Shown: in pieces, positions 8,185 to 18,740 of the stretch | How positions within the stretch are numbered: the first letter of the stretch is position 1 | Layout of the letters: each line of letters begins with the position of its first letter | Origin: an uncultured Bacilli bacterium | Lineage (GTDB): Bacteria > Bacillota_I > Bacilli_A > RF39 > UBA660 | Assembly (NCBI GenBank): GCA_947632355.1 | Contig: CANROY010000005.1 | Span: forward strand, 1 to 37,743 | DNA: 37,743 nt | Reading direction: 5' to 3' | The notes under the pieces: model-generated | What the model saw: only the letters and a program-made list of their open reading frames with translations | Database searches by the model: none | What the model was told of the DNA's origin: nothing | Made by a program: the position numbers and the translations under genes

Positions 8185-9741
8185 TTAATATAAAAATGTA
8201 TGCACCGTTTCTAGTAGAACCATATAATTTAAAAGAATAGTACAAACTGTAATTGTTTCTTTCTTCATTTTCAATGTATTTTGAAATGGAATAAATAGTA
8301 GAAGACATAATAATGGTGTAAAATATCTGCCTTGTATGCCTTGTACTACTAAAGAATTTTCTAAAGATACTGATTGATATATGGCAGTACTTACTAATAC
8401 ATAAACTATACCTATGATACCTACTAAAATCAATAATTGAAAAAAAGTCAGTTTTTCTTTTTTTTCTTCTGATAGAAAAGCAAATAGATTTACTAAAATA
8501 AAACCAAAATTAATGATAGCAAATGGTCTTACTTGCCAATGGCATAAAAATTCACCAGCAAACATATTCTCTAAATAATTATAACCATTTGTAAAGGCAT
8601 TATGCACAAGAACAAATAGATATCTCAATGGTTTAGTAAATATCCAACTATTATTAGTAGCACTGACAACCACACCTTCTGGTACGATTCGAAAAAGATC
8701 TTGCCATCCTAGATTCATTAAAATACCTAAAAGCAGGAAACCAACTTTATAAATAATTTCCCTCTTTCTATTTTTAAAACAATCTTTCGGTAAAAATAAG
8801 ATAAGAGCAGCAAAAGGAACATATACAATTTTAGCAATAGAAGTACAAATAATTAATAACATCAGTATCAAATAGTCATACCATTTCAATAATTGATTTT
8901 CTTTTCTTTTCATTAAAATGAAACTGGTTAATAAAAAACAATAAACAATAGTGGATCCATCTGCAGAATAGGAGGCACTATAAGATAAAAATGTAGGGGT
9001 TAGTAGAAAAGTAAAAGCAAAAAATTTTCCCTGTGGTAATATTTTAAGGCCAAGCGTTGCTAAACTTACGCAAAATAATAAACTTAAAAATCTTCCTAAT
9101 AAACCACAAAAATATGGATTAAAAGCAAATAGTTTTCCAAACCAAAAACCAATGACATGGGGAATATAATTTAAAATGGAATAATTACTCGCTGTGGTTT
9201 CCATAAAAACTTTATCTTCATGATTTGTTGTTACCTTCATTAAATCTTTCATATCACTGTATGTTTTATATTCTCTTAATTTATCTCCTGTTGTATTCAT
9301 ATAAATGCTCTCTTGAATTGTTTGATCAAAAAAATTACCCTTAGTATTGTTTATATAGGGTGTAACAAAAGAACCATTACTAATTTCGTTAGCACGTAAA
9401 TAATGAGAAGGTTCATCACTTTGAGCAAATAAAGGTACCAAAAATAAGTAACAAGTACCCAAAAGCATTGCTATTAAAAAATAACATTTTGGTAGTTTTT
9501 CTACCTGCATGTCTTTTGCTAAAAAAAGAGTCAGCATGACTACTGCTATCGTAGCAAACCCTAAAATAAGAAATCCTTTCATATAAGGTGCATGATAAAC
9601 AATTCCTACTAAAGTCATATCGTTTTGAATATATTTATAATAAAATAAAAAAGATAAAAGCATTATAGAAAAAATAATACTATATTTTCTAATTTGTACT
9701 TTATTTTTTAACATGAAAATCCTCCTTATCATAAACTTCAT
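8185..9741 (-). CDS. DUF2142-like polytopic membrane protein (probable GT-C-like, surface glycan)
   Basis: About 12 hydrophobic segments; LFAQSDEPSHYLRANEISNG early-loop motif is typical of DUF2142. The real start may be an internal Met (MLKNKVQIRK). Confidence 0.7.
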   Translation of the reverse strand: MKFMIRRIFMLKNKVQIRKYSIIFSIMLLSFLFYYKYIQNDMTLVGIVYHAPYMKGFLILGFATIAVVMLTLFLAKDMQVEKLPKCYFLIAMLLGTCYLFLVPLFAQSDEPSHYLRANEISNGSFVTPYINNTKGNFFDQTIQESIYMNTTGDKLREYKTYSDMKDLMKVTTNHEDKVFMETTASNYSILNYIPHVIGFWFGKLFAFNPYFCGLLGRFLSLLFCVSLATLGLKILPQGKFFAFTFLLTPTFLSYSASYSADGSTIVYCFLLTSFILMKRKENQLLKWYDYLILMLLIICTSIAKIVYVPFAALILFLPKDCFKNRKREIIYKVGFLLLGILMNLGWQDLFRIVPEGVVVSATNNSWIFTKPLRYLFVLVHNAFTNGYNYLENMFAGEFLCHWQVRPFAIINFGFILVNLFAFLSEEKKEKLTFFQLLILVGIIGIVYVLVSTAIYQSVSLENSLVVQGIQGRYFTPLLCLLLFIPFQNTLKMKKETITVCTILLNYMVLLETVHTFLY

Positions 9742-10915
9742 AACATTTTACATAAAACTTCATAATGATTTTCACAATAGGCTTTGGCCAAAACTTTTGA
9801 AACATAACAGTATCTTCTATTTGTCTAGTATTAGCATGAATCCAAGAAGCAGTTGTAGAAGCATCATGAATACGAAATGAAATTAGTTTTTTTGGTATGT
9901 ATTTTACTTTTCCTTTTCTTTTATAAATTTTATAAAAAGTATCCCAGTCGAGAGCAAATTTTAAATCACTCGTAAAAATAGGTTCTCTAATTAAAGCTTT
10001 ATTATAAGTAACGGATGGGCAGTTGATTGTATTACCAAAAGCTAAGGTTAACTTACGAATAAAACGAATATTCGAACATCCTGGTATGCATAAAGGAATT
10101 TTTAAAATTCTTTTAATCACTAAGTTTTTATCGTTTATTTTTTTGCCTTGTTTTAAAAAATAATTTTCAGTGAAAAGCATTAATTCTTTTCCCGTATAAT
10201 TATTTAAAATATTTTCAGCATAGTATGAATCATACACATCATCTTGATGAGCAATTGTTACTAATTCGGTTTTGGAATTATTTACACCAAAATTCCAATC
10301 ATCCTCTATGTCACTTTTTTCATGGCGATAAAGAACAGGTATATGGTATTTTTCTCCTAAAGATGTAATATGTTTATTTTCAGTAGAAGAAACTAGAATC
10401 ACATTCGTTTTTATAGTTTGGTTTAGAATAGACTGAATACACTCTTCTAAATAAGGAGATTCTTTGTATGCACATATGGCAAAGGTATGATATTTTTTTG
10501 GTTCTTTTAAATACTTGTTTTCTTTTTCATTAAAGACCCAAATACGACTAAAAAAGTAGTTATAAGGAACAGTAATCAAAAGAGTTAAAATTGGTGCTAT
10601 TAATGTTGATAAATGTAAAACATCCACCCATAAATACATAGCACACATATTGGTAAGATAACTACTTCCATAGACAATATAATATTTAACAATTGTTTTA
10701 TAGTCATACACTTTACTTTCAAAAACCCATGATTTATTTAAAAGAAAACCTATAATCGAACTTAATACATAGGCAATGGTTGTTGCAACTAAATAATTCA
10801 CTTTTAAAAATAGCAAACTATAATAAAATAGCCATGAACTAAAAGTGTTAATACATCCAACAATTCCAAATTTAAAAAATTGCTTTATACATTTCATTAT
10901 ATTCTCTTTTTTCAT
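9701..10915 (-). CDS. GtrA-like membrane domain fused to a GT2-type glycosyltransferase domain
   Basis: N-terminal FGIVGCINTFSSWLFYYSLL ... GFLLNKSWVF is GtrA-like; C-terminal FAICAYKESPYLEECIQSILNQT ... AHQDDVY is GT2-like. Confidence 0.8.
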   Translation of the reverse strand: MKKENIMKCIKQFFKFGIVGCINTFSSWLFYYSLLFLKVNYLVATTIAYVLSSIIGFLLNKSWVFESKVYDYKTIVKYYIVYGSSYLTNMCAMYLWVDVLHLSTLIAPILTLLITVPYNYFFSRIWVFNEKENKYLKEPKKYHTFAICAYKESPYLEECIQSILNQTIKTNVILVSSTENKHITSLGEKYHIPVLYRHEKSDIEDDWNFGVNNSKTELVTIAHQDDVYDSYYAENILNNYTGKELMLFTENYFLKQGKKINDKNLVIKRILKIPLCIPGCSNIRFIRKLTLAFGNTINCPSVTYNKALIREPIFTSDLKFALDWDTFYKIYKRKGKVKYIPKKLISFRIHDASTTASWIHANTRQIEDTVMFQKFWPKPIVKIIMKFYVKCYEVYDKEDFHVKK

Positions 10916-12519
10916 CTTACACTCTCATAAATATCTACATATTTAAATTCTACTTCTTGCGGAATATTAAAATATTCTTTCATCCAATACTCAATTGATG
11001 GTTCTTGATAAGAACGAGAAACTCCATAAAAAGGTTCTAAACTTTTATATAATGTTATTTCTTTTTCTTGGGTACCATTGTGCTTTTGTAATATTCTATA
11101 ATTTAATTTTTCAATACCATAGTTTTCTAAATAACCATTATAGATAACTTTATAATTTAAAGCACTTTTAAAAGCTAGAGGTATCATAAGTATCATGAAG
11201 CATAAAATCATATAATTTTTACTATTTTTTAAAAGTTCATTGGTAAAAATAGTAATTAGTAAAAAAATATAAAAGATAAAAGGTAAAGAGGTTCTTCCAC
11301 CAAGAACTGGAGAAACTACTAAACAAAATATAGAACCACATCCTGATATAGCTAGAATTGGGATACTTAACTTTTTACGTTGAAAACCATAAATTAACAT
11401 CCAAACACCAATAAAAAGTATCCATAGAATCCCATAAAGAACTCCCACTACTTTGTACCTTCTTTGTAAGAAAATACAAAGTACACTCATACATACAAAT
11501 AGGAAAATAGATAGCATCGTTTTCTTTGGATGAATAGAAAATTCTTTACGATATTTAACTATACAAAGTAGAAAAATGATAGTCAAAATAATCATATAAA
11601 TAGTCATTTCAGAACGAAAAATTACTAATAGCAAAGTTGGAAAATTTTTATAGATTTTACCAAATAAACTTAAACTAGCAAATTCCACATTTGTATCCAA
11701 TCGAGCATAGTTCCCTGGAGCAAGCATTAAAAGAGCAAAACCGGCTAGGCAAACAATCAAATTTGGAATATCCAATTTTTTATATTTTCTCCATTCTCTT
11801 CCATGATAAAAAATAATGTATAGAATTAAAAAGGCAAGCATAGCCACACTAATTTGTTCTTGTGAAAAGGTTGCAAAGAAATTCACAAGTAATAAGATGG
11901 GAACATAAACAAAATAGTTTATTTTTTCATTATTTTTAATCTTATCAGTTAATTTCATATAAAGATAGATAAATAGAAATAACGGCAACAAAGGCCAAAT
12001 ATATAAAATAGAAGCTGATGCCCAATAGACACCATTTCTTAATATATAAATATGAAATAAACCGTATAGAATCATTAAAAAAATAGGAATTAAAATATTT
12101 TTTTCTTTGGTAATGTATTCTGCAATTTTAAATATAACGTATAAGATTAAGGTTATAACTACACTTTGAATAGCGAAATAAAGACTAGCTCCAAACTTAA
12201 GTAAAGGAATTAATATAAGAGCAGCCCATAAAATTCGCCCACCCCAGGTCCTATATATCATTTTGCACCAATTCCATAGTTGAGAGGCAGAATAATTTGT
12301 TCCTATAACATCAAAAGATGTTTGACCATAGCTTAAAGAAGCATTACCAAAATCATCAAAATACAAAGCTACTAAATGATGCATAGCAAATAAAATGACA
12401 AAAATAAGCCCAAATAAAAGTAAGTAAGGTAAATTTTCTCTAAATTTTTCTTTATGATTTTCTAACCACTTTTCCAAATTTTCTAATTTTTTAGTTATCA
12501 TTTTCCAAAACCTCCTCAA
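10912..12519 (-). CDS. Polytopic membrane protein, DUF6056/GtrC-like candidate glucosyltransferase
   Basis: Multiple TM segments; DDFGNASL acidic motif in the first loop, as in GT-C-like glycan-decorating enzymes. Confidence 0.6.
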   Translation of the reverse strand: MRRFWKMITKKLENLEKWLENHKEKFRENLPYLLLFGLIFVILFAMHHLVALYFDDFGNASLSYGQTSFDVIGTNYSASQLWNWCKMIYRTWGGRILWAALILIPLLKFGASLYFAIQSVVITLILYVIFKIAEYITKEKNILIPIFLMILYGLFHIYILRNGVYWASASILYIWPLLPLFLFIYLYMKLTDKIKNNEKINYFVYVPILLLVNFFATFSQEQISVAMLAFLILYIIFYHGREWRKYKKLDIPNLIVCLAGFALLMLAPGNYARLDTNVEFASLSLFGKIYKNFPTLLLVIFRSEMTIYMIILTIIFLLCIVKYRKEFSIHPKKTMLSIFLFVCMSVLCIFLQRRYKVVGVLYGILWILFIGVWMLIYGFQRKKLSIPILAISGCGSIFCLVVSPVLGGRTSLPFIFYIFLLITIFTNELLKNSKNYMILCFMILMIPLAFKSALNYKVIYNGYLENYGIEKLNYRILQKHNGTQEKEITLYKSLEPFYGVSRSYQEPSIEYWMKEYFNIPQEVEFKYVDIYESVR

Positions 12520-13453
12520 TTACATAACGTGGTCTTTCTTTTGTTTCACTATAAATTTTTCCAATATATTCCCCAATAATTCCAATACAGAAAATTTGGA
12601 ATCCTCCAAAGAAACTAATGAGTGCAACAATAGTAGTCCAACCTTCTACATTATTAGATACAAAATGCCCAATAATAACATATATTAAGAAAAGAAAACT
12701 AAAAAAAGAAATAATAAATCCAATTGTAGTAATGATACGCAAGGGTTTCACACTAAAAGATAGAATACCCTCTATAGCAAAATTAACCATTTTCTTTAAT
12801 GGATATTTACTTTCTCCTGCAAAACGTTCATTTCTTTCATAATACACAGTAGAAGATTTAAAACCAATTAAAGGAATAATTCCTCTTAAGAATAAATTTA
12901 CTTCTTTATATTTAGCTAATTCATTTAAAGATTTTTTACTCATCAAACGATAATCAGCATGATTATAAACAATTTCAACTCCTAATAGTTTCATAAATTT
13001 ATAGAAAAACTCTGCTGTATGTTTTTTAAACCAACTATCTTTTTTTCTACTCTTTCTTACACCATAAACAATTTCAGAACCATTTTGGTATTCTTTCACC
13101 ATTTTATCCATTACATTGATATCATCTTGTAAATCTGCATCCATAGATATTACAATATCACATTTTTCTTTTGCAGTAAGTAATCCCGCTAATAAGGCGT
13201 TTTGATGCCCTCTATTACGTGATAAAGTAAGACCTTCTACCAAATTGTTTTGTTGATGTACCTCTTTAATAAATTCCCATGTTTTATCACTAGAGCCATC
13301 ATTAACATAAAATATTTTACTTTCTTTAGAAATGAGTTGGTTTTCCATCAATTGATTCAATTTTTCTGTTAATCTTTTTGTTGTTTCTTCTAATACTTCT
13401 TGTTCATTATAACAAGGAATAACAACATACAATTTATTTTTCTTTACTGCCAT
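12491..13453 (-). CDS. GtrB/DPM1-like GT2 glycosyltransferase with C-terminal TM helices
   Basis: VVIPCYNEQEVLEETTKRL, ISMDADLQD, two C-terminal TM helices and GEYIGKIYSETKERPRYVIEE are typical of bactoprenol-linked glycosyltransferases. Confidence 0.93.
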   Translation of the reverse strand: MAVKKNKLYVVIPCYNEQEVLEETTKRLTEKLNQLMENQLISKESKIFYVNDGSSDKTWEFIKEVHQQNNLVEGLTLSRNRGHQNALLAGLLTAKEKCDIVISMDADLQDDINVMDKMVKEYQNGSEIVYGVRKSRKKDSWFKKHTAEFFYKFMKLLGVEIVYNHADYRLMSKKSLNELAKYKEVNLFLRGIIPLIGFKSSTVYYERNERFAGESKYPLKKMVNFAIEGILSFSVKPLRIITTIGFIISFFSFLFLIYVIIGHFVSNNVEGWTTIVALISFFGGFQIFCIGIIGEYIGKIYSETKERPRYVIEEVLENDN

Positions 13454-13472
13454 AAATACACCTCGTATTTTT

Positions 13473-13478
13473 ATTATA
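13473..13478 (-). promoter_or_regulatory. Extended -10 element upstream of the gtrB-like gene
   Basis: Minus strand TGGTATAAT just upstream of a gene with RBS-like GAGGTG. Confidence 0.4.
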
Positions 13479-13828
13479 CCAAAAATTACAGAAATATTGT
13501 ATAGCTTAGAAAAGAAAGTCTTATTTTTTCTTAAGGATGATATAATAATTTAAAAATCATTTAATAAATCATAAAATTATATGTCATTTTTATACTAACA
13601 ATTATTATAATGAAAAATAATACTTTATGTTATGGAAAAATGGCAATAGAGAGAAAATGGGTTTGCATTACTTAAATATGATGTTACTTCTTTTCGGATG
13701 GGTTGTGATATTACGAAATCATTTGGTTTTCTAAATCGTTCTTCTTAAAAAATTAATCGACTTTTTCTTCATTAATAAGTTCTTCACTTATATAAAAAGC
13801 TATACTTTTTCTTTCATTCGATTTACCT

Positions 13829-15355
13829 CTATGTTTTCTTTAATTTTTGCAGAATTAAATTTTTAAAAAAATGAAATTCATTTGATCGAATATAAAATAC
13901 TATAAAGAAGATACAAAATATAAACGTTAAAGTACACCCTTTAAGAATAAAATCAAATAATAAATTTTTAACATGAAATAATGAAAAAACAAAATTTGCT
14001 ACTAGAATAGATAAAAACAAAATAAGTAAGTTTTTGCATTGTTTTTTTAAATAGAGAATTACATTTTTGTCAAAAATATATTTATAAACGATATATGCCT
14101 TAGACCAACTCACAGTACTTAAATAACTAATAGTAGTGGCTAGTAAAATACCTGGTAAACCCATAAAATATCCTAAAAGAAAAGATAAAGTTATGTTGAT
14201 AATGGTTTGAATAATGGGAACATAACGATCTTGATAGTATTTACCAGAAGCATCTTTTACCGTATCAATCGGTAATAGCATAGCATTTAAATAAAAATTC
14301 ATGGTAATTAAAATAACACAATAAATATTGACTGTATAGTTACTTCCTATCCATAGAGTAATAAAACTATTAATTAAAAAATAAATCCCTATAGCAAATA
14401 AACCAGTTAAAAAGAAACACACAAAATCCATTATATTAAATACATTTAATTTAACTTCTGGTGGATTATTTACATTCAAATTTCCAAAACTAGCAGTAGC
14501 AGAAACAACAATACTTCCTATAAAATTTCTTATAATAGAAACAATCGATAAATAATTAGAATAAATACCTGTAGTTGCTATATTTACAATACTAGAAATT
14601 AGAATATTGTCCGTTCCATTCACTGCATAATTTCCGATTTTATGAAATATAATGCCTTTTACATTTTTCTTGATTTCATCGCCATCTTCTTTATCTATTT
14701 TTTTAGGATATTGAAATTGAACTGCAGGATACTTTTTACCAATATAAATATTAGTCACTATCCTTTCTACTTGCCTTACCCCTACTCGAATGATAAGATA
14801 CCAAATCAGATTTTTAGTACATAGTAAGAAAGTTAATTGTAATCCATACGTTAAAAAATTAAATAGAATTTTAATACTGGTTAATTTATAATTTTTTTGA
14901 TCTGCTTCAATTAAAATGACTTTATAAGAAGTTAAATACGATAGAATTGTATCTAGAACATAAAGTCCATAAATTAAATAAATATTATAAGAAACATTAT
15001 AGTCCTTTACCATTAAATGTAGAAAAGGAAGTAAAACTAAACTAAAAATCAAAATCAAAAAAGCAATAGATTGATAGATTTTTTTATAAAAAGACATGAT
15101 TTTATTTATTTTATCTTTATTTTCTGTTGCTAATGGTTTATAAAGACTATAACTAATAGCTGTAGAAATACCTAATTCAGATAAAGAAAGTAAAGACAAT
15201 ATATTAGTAAAAAGACCATCTAATCCTAAACATTGTTCTCCTAATATTTTAATAAAAAAGGTTCTTAAAATAAAGGATAAAATAGTAGTACTAAAAAGTA
15301 CTAGCACATTCGAAATACTATTAAAAATGGTTTTTTGTAATCGATTTGTATTCAT
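13829..15355 (-). CDS. Wzx-like oligosaccharide flippase (MOP superfamily)
   Basis: 508-aa ORF with ~12-14 TM segments; N-terminal LRTFFIKILGEQCLGLDGLFTNILSLLSLSELGISTAISYSLY is typical. Confidence 0.88.
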   Translation of the reverse strand: MNTNRLQKTIFNSISNVLVLFSTTILSFILRTFFIKILGEQCLGLDGLFTNILSLLSLSELGISTAISYSLYKPLATENKDKINKIMSFYKKIYQSIAFLILIFSLVLLPFLHLMVKDYNVSYNIYLIYGLYVLDTILSYLTSYKVILIEADQKNYKLTSIKILFNFLTYGLQLTFLLCTKNLIWYLIIRVGVRQVERIVTNIYIGKKYPAVQFQYPKKIDKEDGDEIKKNVKGIIFHKIGNYAVNGTDNILISSIVNIATTGIYSNYLSIVSIIRNFIGSIVVSATASFGNLNVNNPPEVKLNVFNIMDFVCFFLTGLFAIGIYFLINSFITLWIGSNYTVNIYCVILITMNFYLNAMLLPIDTVKDASGKYYQDRYVPIIQTIINITLSFLLGYFMGLPGILLATTISYLSTVSWSKAYIVYKYIFDKNVILYLKKQCKNLLILFLSILVANFVFSLFHVKNLLFDFILKGCTLTFIFCIFFIVFYIRSNEFHFFKNLILQKLKKT

Positions 15356-15372
15356 TTTTCAAAGCCCTTCTT

Positions 15373-17253
15373 TTATTTTAATGCTTTTGCAATTGCTTTT
15401 ATATCACCCGTTGGTACTATTATATCATAGAATTCATTTAATTGTTCAGAGCAGCCACCCGTATTATAACAAATAATCTTCGTTCCACAAGCTTTAGCTT
15501 CTAAGTTGACAGTAGGATAATTATCTTCATAAGTAGGATTTACAAAAACAGATGCATAAGAATATAAAGCTGCTAAATCTTGTTGATTTTCCGTTCTTTT
15601 TATTCCATAGATATTTTTATATTTTTGAATTTGTTTAAGTTGTTTACGATTTAGGCCTACTAAAACTATACAATAAAAATCATTAATATATTTTGAAAGT
15701 TCTAAAAAATCTTGAAATCCTTTTCTTTTCTCCCAAATACTTGCTACCCCCAAAATTACTTTTTTTTCTTTTGGTATTTGATATTTATCAAGAATTGTTG
15801 TATCTCTCATTGGTTTAAAGATATGTTTATCAATGGTATTGTTTATCGTAATAACTGGGTATTCCTTTAAAAAAGATTGCTTCACTAATTTATTTAGCCA
15901 ATCCGATGGTGTAATAATTGTCAAATTGGATAAACCTGTAAACATTTCTTTCTTTTTTCTAAAATTGCTTTTTGATGCATCCAAAATAAGACTCGATGGA
16001 TATCTTTTTTTATTAGGACAATGATGGCACTCTTTTTTCCATTTGTCACATCCTACTGCAGTAAAGTAAGGACAATGCCCCGTAAAAGGCCAACAATCAT
16101 GAAAGGTCCATAATAGTCTTCCTGTATATTTTGTTTTTAAAAAACGAAATAAAACTTTATAATTCAAATAGTAACCATGAATATTATGTAAATGAATAAT
16201 ATCAGGATTTTCCTTTCTTAATATTTTTACAATTTTTTTTGTTTTAAAATAGGATCCACTTCCATGCTTATCAAATATAGTTGTTAAAAACACATGAAAC
16301 CAAAAAGAAAAAAAGCCACCAACTTTGATACATTCTAAATTTTTAAAACCTTTTCTTCTCCCATAGATAGAAAGGCAGGCATAACCATCTTGTATGGCTT
16401 TTTTTTGAATATCTCCCATAATTTTACCAGTAGAACCATTACAAACTGTATTGATTTGTATATATTTTGGTTTTCCTAAATCTTCCATAATTTTATTTAT
16501 TTTCTTTTTATGATGAGCTTTGATTTTTTGTAATACAACACTTTCGATGGTTCTTTTTATATTGACGAAGAAAGGAAAAGGTATAGAATTATTCTTTAAA
16601 ACTGTATAGCTTTCTTTAAAATTTTCATAGTACCCTTTTAACCCTTTTGTACTAGCACCACCTGCACGCATGAAAACGAAAAAATCATTTCTATATTTTA
16701 AGTTAACATTAGAATGAATAAGTCGTAACATAAAATCTAAATCCGCTGTAATCTTATAATGCAAATCAAAATAACCATACTTTTTATAAACTTCTTTTTT
16801 TAAATACAAGGTGGGATGTGGCATATGCCATCCCTTTTTTTTAGAAACAGCTTTTGATTGAAATAAGCGATATGGTTTTTCTAAGTTTTCATCTAGCATT
16901 AATAAATTGGAATATATACCATCACAATCCTTTATATGGTCAATAATCGTTTGAAAAACATTTTTATGGGCCAGTATATCATCTGCATTTAAAATACCAA
17001 TAATGTCACCTGAAGACATTTGAATTCCTTTATTCATTGCATCAAAAAGGCCTTCATCTTTTTCTGATATCAACTTTAATTTACCATGAAACTTATCTTC
17101 ATATTTTTGGACAATCCTTACGGTCGCATCCGTACTTTTGCCATCTATAATAAGATATTCATAATTTAAATAAGTTTGTTTAAGTACACTTTCTAATGTA
17201 TCACGTATTGTTTTTTCAGCATTATAACATACAGTTATTATTGTTATTTTCAT
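15373..17253 (-). CDS. Two-domain glycosyltransferase: N-terminal GT2 fused to C-terminal GT4
   Basis: N-term ITVCYNAEKTIRDTLESVLKQTYLNYEYLIIDGKSTDAT; C-term HLHNIHGYYLNYKVLF, WTFHDCWPFTGHC, NPTYEDNYPTVNLEAKACG. Confidence 0.9.
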   Translation of the reverse strand: MKITIITVCYNAEKTIRDTLESVLKQTYLNYEYLIIDGKSTDATVRIVQKYEDKFHGKLKLISEKDEGLFDAMNKGIQMSSGDIIGILNADDILAHKNVFQTIIDHIKDCDGIYSNLLMLDENLEKPYRLFQSKAVSKKKGWHMPHPTLYLKKEVYKKYGYFDLHYKITADLDFMLRLIHSNVNLKYRNDFFVFMRAGGASTKGLKGYYENFKESYTVLKNNSIPFPFFVNIKRTIESVVLQKIKAHHKKKINKIMEDLGKPKYIQINTVCNGSTGKIMGDIQKKAIQDGYACLSIYGRRKGFKNLECIKVGGFFSFWFHVFLTTIFDKHGSGSYFKTKKIVKILRKENPDIIHLHNIHGYYLNYKVLFRFLKTKYTGRLLWTFHDCWPFTGHCPYFTAVGCDKWKKECHHCPNKKRYPSSLILDASKSNFRKKKEMFTGLSNLTIITPSDWLNKLVKQSFLKEYPVITINNTIDKHIFKPMRDTTILDKYQIPKEKKVILGVASIWEKRKGFQDFLELSKYINDFYCIVLVGLNRKQLKQIQKYKNIYGIKRTENQQDLAALYSYASVFVNPTYEDNYPTVNLEAKACGTKIICYNTGGCSEQLNEFYDIIVPTGDIKAIAKALK

Positions 17254-17283
17254 AATGATTCTACTCCATATTCTTATTATACA

Positions 17284-18387
17284 CTATTTTTCATGATCTA
17301 CAGCTATTTTTAATTCTTTTAGAAAATTTAAATGATCTTCTACCATTTGTTCCATTGTATATTTTTGAATTATATTTAAATTTTCATTGCCAATTTGGTT
17401 AAGTTCCTTTTTGCTTTTTTGATTCATTTCATATAACTTATTTTGAAGTCCTTCTTTGTTATCCACATTAAATAAATAATCTTTCTTTAAAAGTTCTAAA
17501 GCTGCTAGTGTTTTATTACTGGAAATAACAGGTAAACCACAAGCCATTGCTTCATTAATGACTAGGCCCCATATATCTTCTCGACTTGGAAAGAAAAACA
17601 CATCTGCCATTTTATAGTATTCTATTATTTCTTTTTTATCTTTAAAACCTACAAAATAAACATTTTTGATCTTATAGTCTTTAAGAAATTGTTGATATTC
17701 TTCTTGTTTGGCACCAACTCCTGCAATTAGAAAAGCAACATCATTTGAAAAAGAATTTTCTTTTACTATATCCAGTAATAAATCATAGCCTTTTCTATAA
17801 ACTAGTTGTCCTACACTTAAAAAAATAGTTTTATAGTTATAGCCAGCTTTTTTACGTAATTTTAATTTTTCTTCATAAGATAAAGGCTTTTTTAAAATAT
17901 CTTCTTGGGTTAAAGAAGTAAAATGATATTCATAAACCTGTTCTATATTTGCACCATAATAAGTTAAATATTTGGTCGTTTCTTTTCCCGAAGAAAGCCA
18001 ATAGGAAGCAGAACGTATAAAAAAAGTTTTAATCCACTTGGTAATAAAATATTGATCTTGTATAAAGCCACCATCTGCAGAGATTGCATATTTTATTTTT
18101 TTATGTTTAAAGTAAAATCTAGCAATAGCTGATATTTTTGTAGCATACGTCCCCATAATAATAAAATCATAGTTTTCTTTTAAGAGAGAAAATAGGGTTT
18201 TTAAACGTTTTTTTCTAGGCAAAAAGACAGCATGAAAAAGATATTGATTATTTTTATACCACTCTTCATTTCTTTCTTTATCATTTCGATTTTCAAATAA
18301 TACAGTTAAATCTACTTTTTTGGCTAATTGATTAAAAAATAGAACACGATAAGGAGCAGGTATATTAGTCATAAATAATAGTTTCAT
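17284..18387 (-). CDS. GT4 family glycosyltransferase
   Basis: FLSVGQLVYRKGYDLLLD ... FFFPSREDIWGLVINEAMACGLPVI. Confidence 0.92.
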   Translation of the reverse strand: MKLLFMTNIPAPYRVLFFNQLAKKVDLTVLFENRNDKERNEEWYKNNQYLFHAVFLPRKKRLKTLFSLLKENYDFIIMGTYATKISAIARFYFKHKKIKYAISADGGFIQDQYFITKWIKTFFIRSASYWLSSGKETTKYLTYYGANIEQVYEYHFTSLTQEDILKKPLSYEEKLKLRKKAGYNYKTIFLSVGQLVYRKGYDLLLDIVKENSFSNDVAFLIAGVGAKQEEYQQFLKDYKIKNVYFVGFKDKKEIIEYYKMADVFFFPSREDIWGLVINEAMACGLPVISSNKTLAALELLKKDYLFNVDNKEGLQNKLYEMNQKSKKELNQIGNENLNIIQKYTMEQMVEDHLNFLKELKIAVDHEK

Positions 18388-18401
18388 GATACTCTCCTTT
18401 T

Positions 18402-18740
18402 TTATTTTTGTATTTTTTCTTTTAACATAGATACTTCTTGCACTAAAAGAGTAATCTTTCTTTTTTGTTCTGAAATAATAATTGTTAATAATAAAGTAAT
18501 CAGTAATAATAAACCTAATATGATACCTGTAACTAAACTAACAGAAGTTTCAAAACCAATTAAAGATGTAAAAAAAGTAATGACTTTTGGAAACGCACCA
18601 ACTAAAAAGATCACAATAGCAGCAGCTAACCAAAAAAGAGAATATTTAATAGGTAACTTATTTTTGGATATTAATTTTAATATACTTAAAATTAATACAA
18701 AAGAAAATAGAATTAAAAAAATTTTTAAATTAGTTTGCAT
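18402..18740 (-). CDS. DUF2304 family small membrane protein
   Basis: 112 aa; LPIKYSLFWLAAAIVIFLVGAFP is typical of DUF2304; overlaps the upstream GT2 gene. Confidence 0.8.
   Translation of the reverse strand: MQTNLKIFLILFSFVLILSILKLISKNKLPIKYSLFWLAAAIVIFLVGAFPKVITFFTSLIGFETSVSLVTGIILGLLLLITLLLTIIISEQKRKITLLVQEVSMLKEKIQK

Noticed and set aside
15740-15770. GGGGG run in the minus-strand mRNA as a target of sRNA1
   Set aside because: Lies deep inside a coding region, and only a short C5/G5 match; likely chance.
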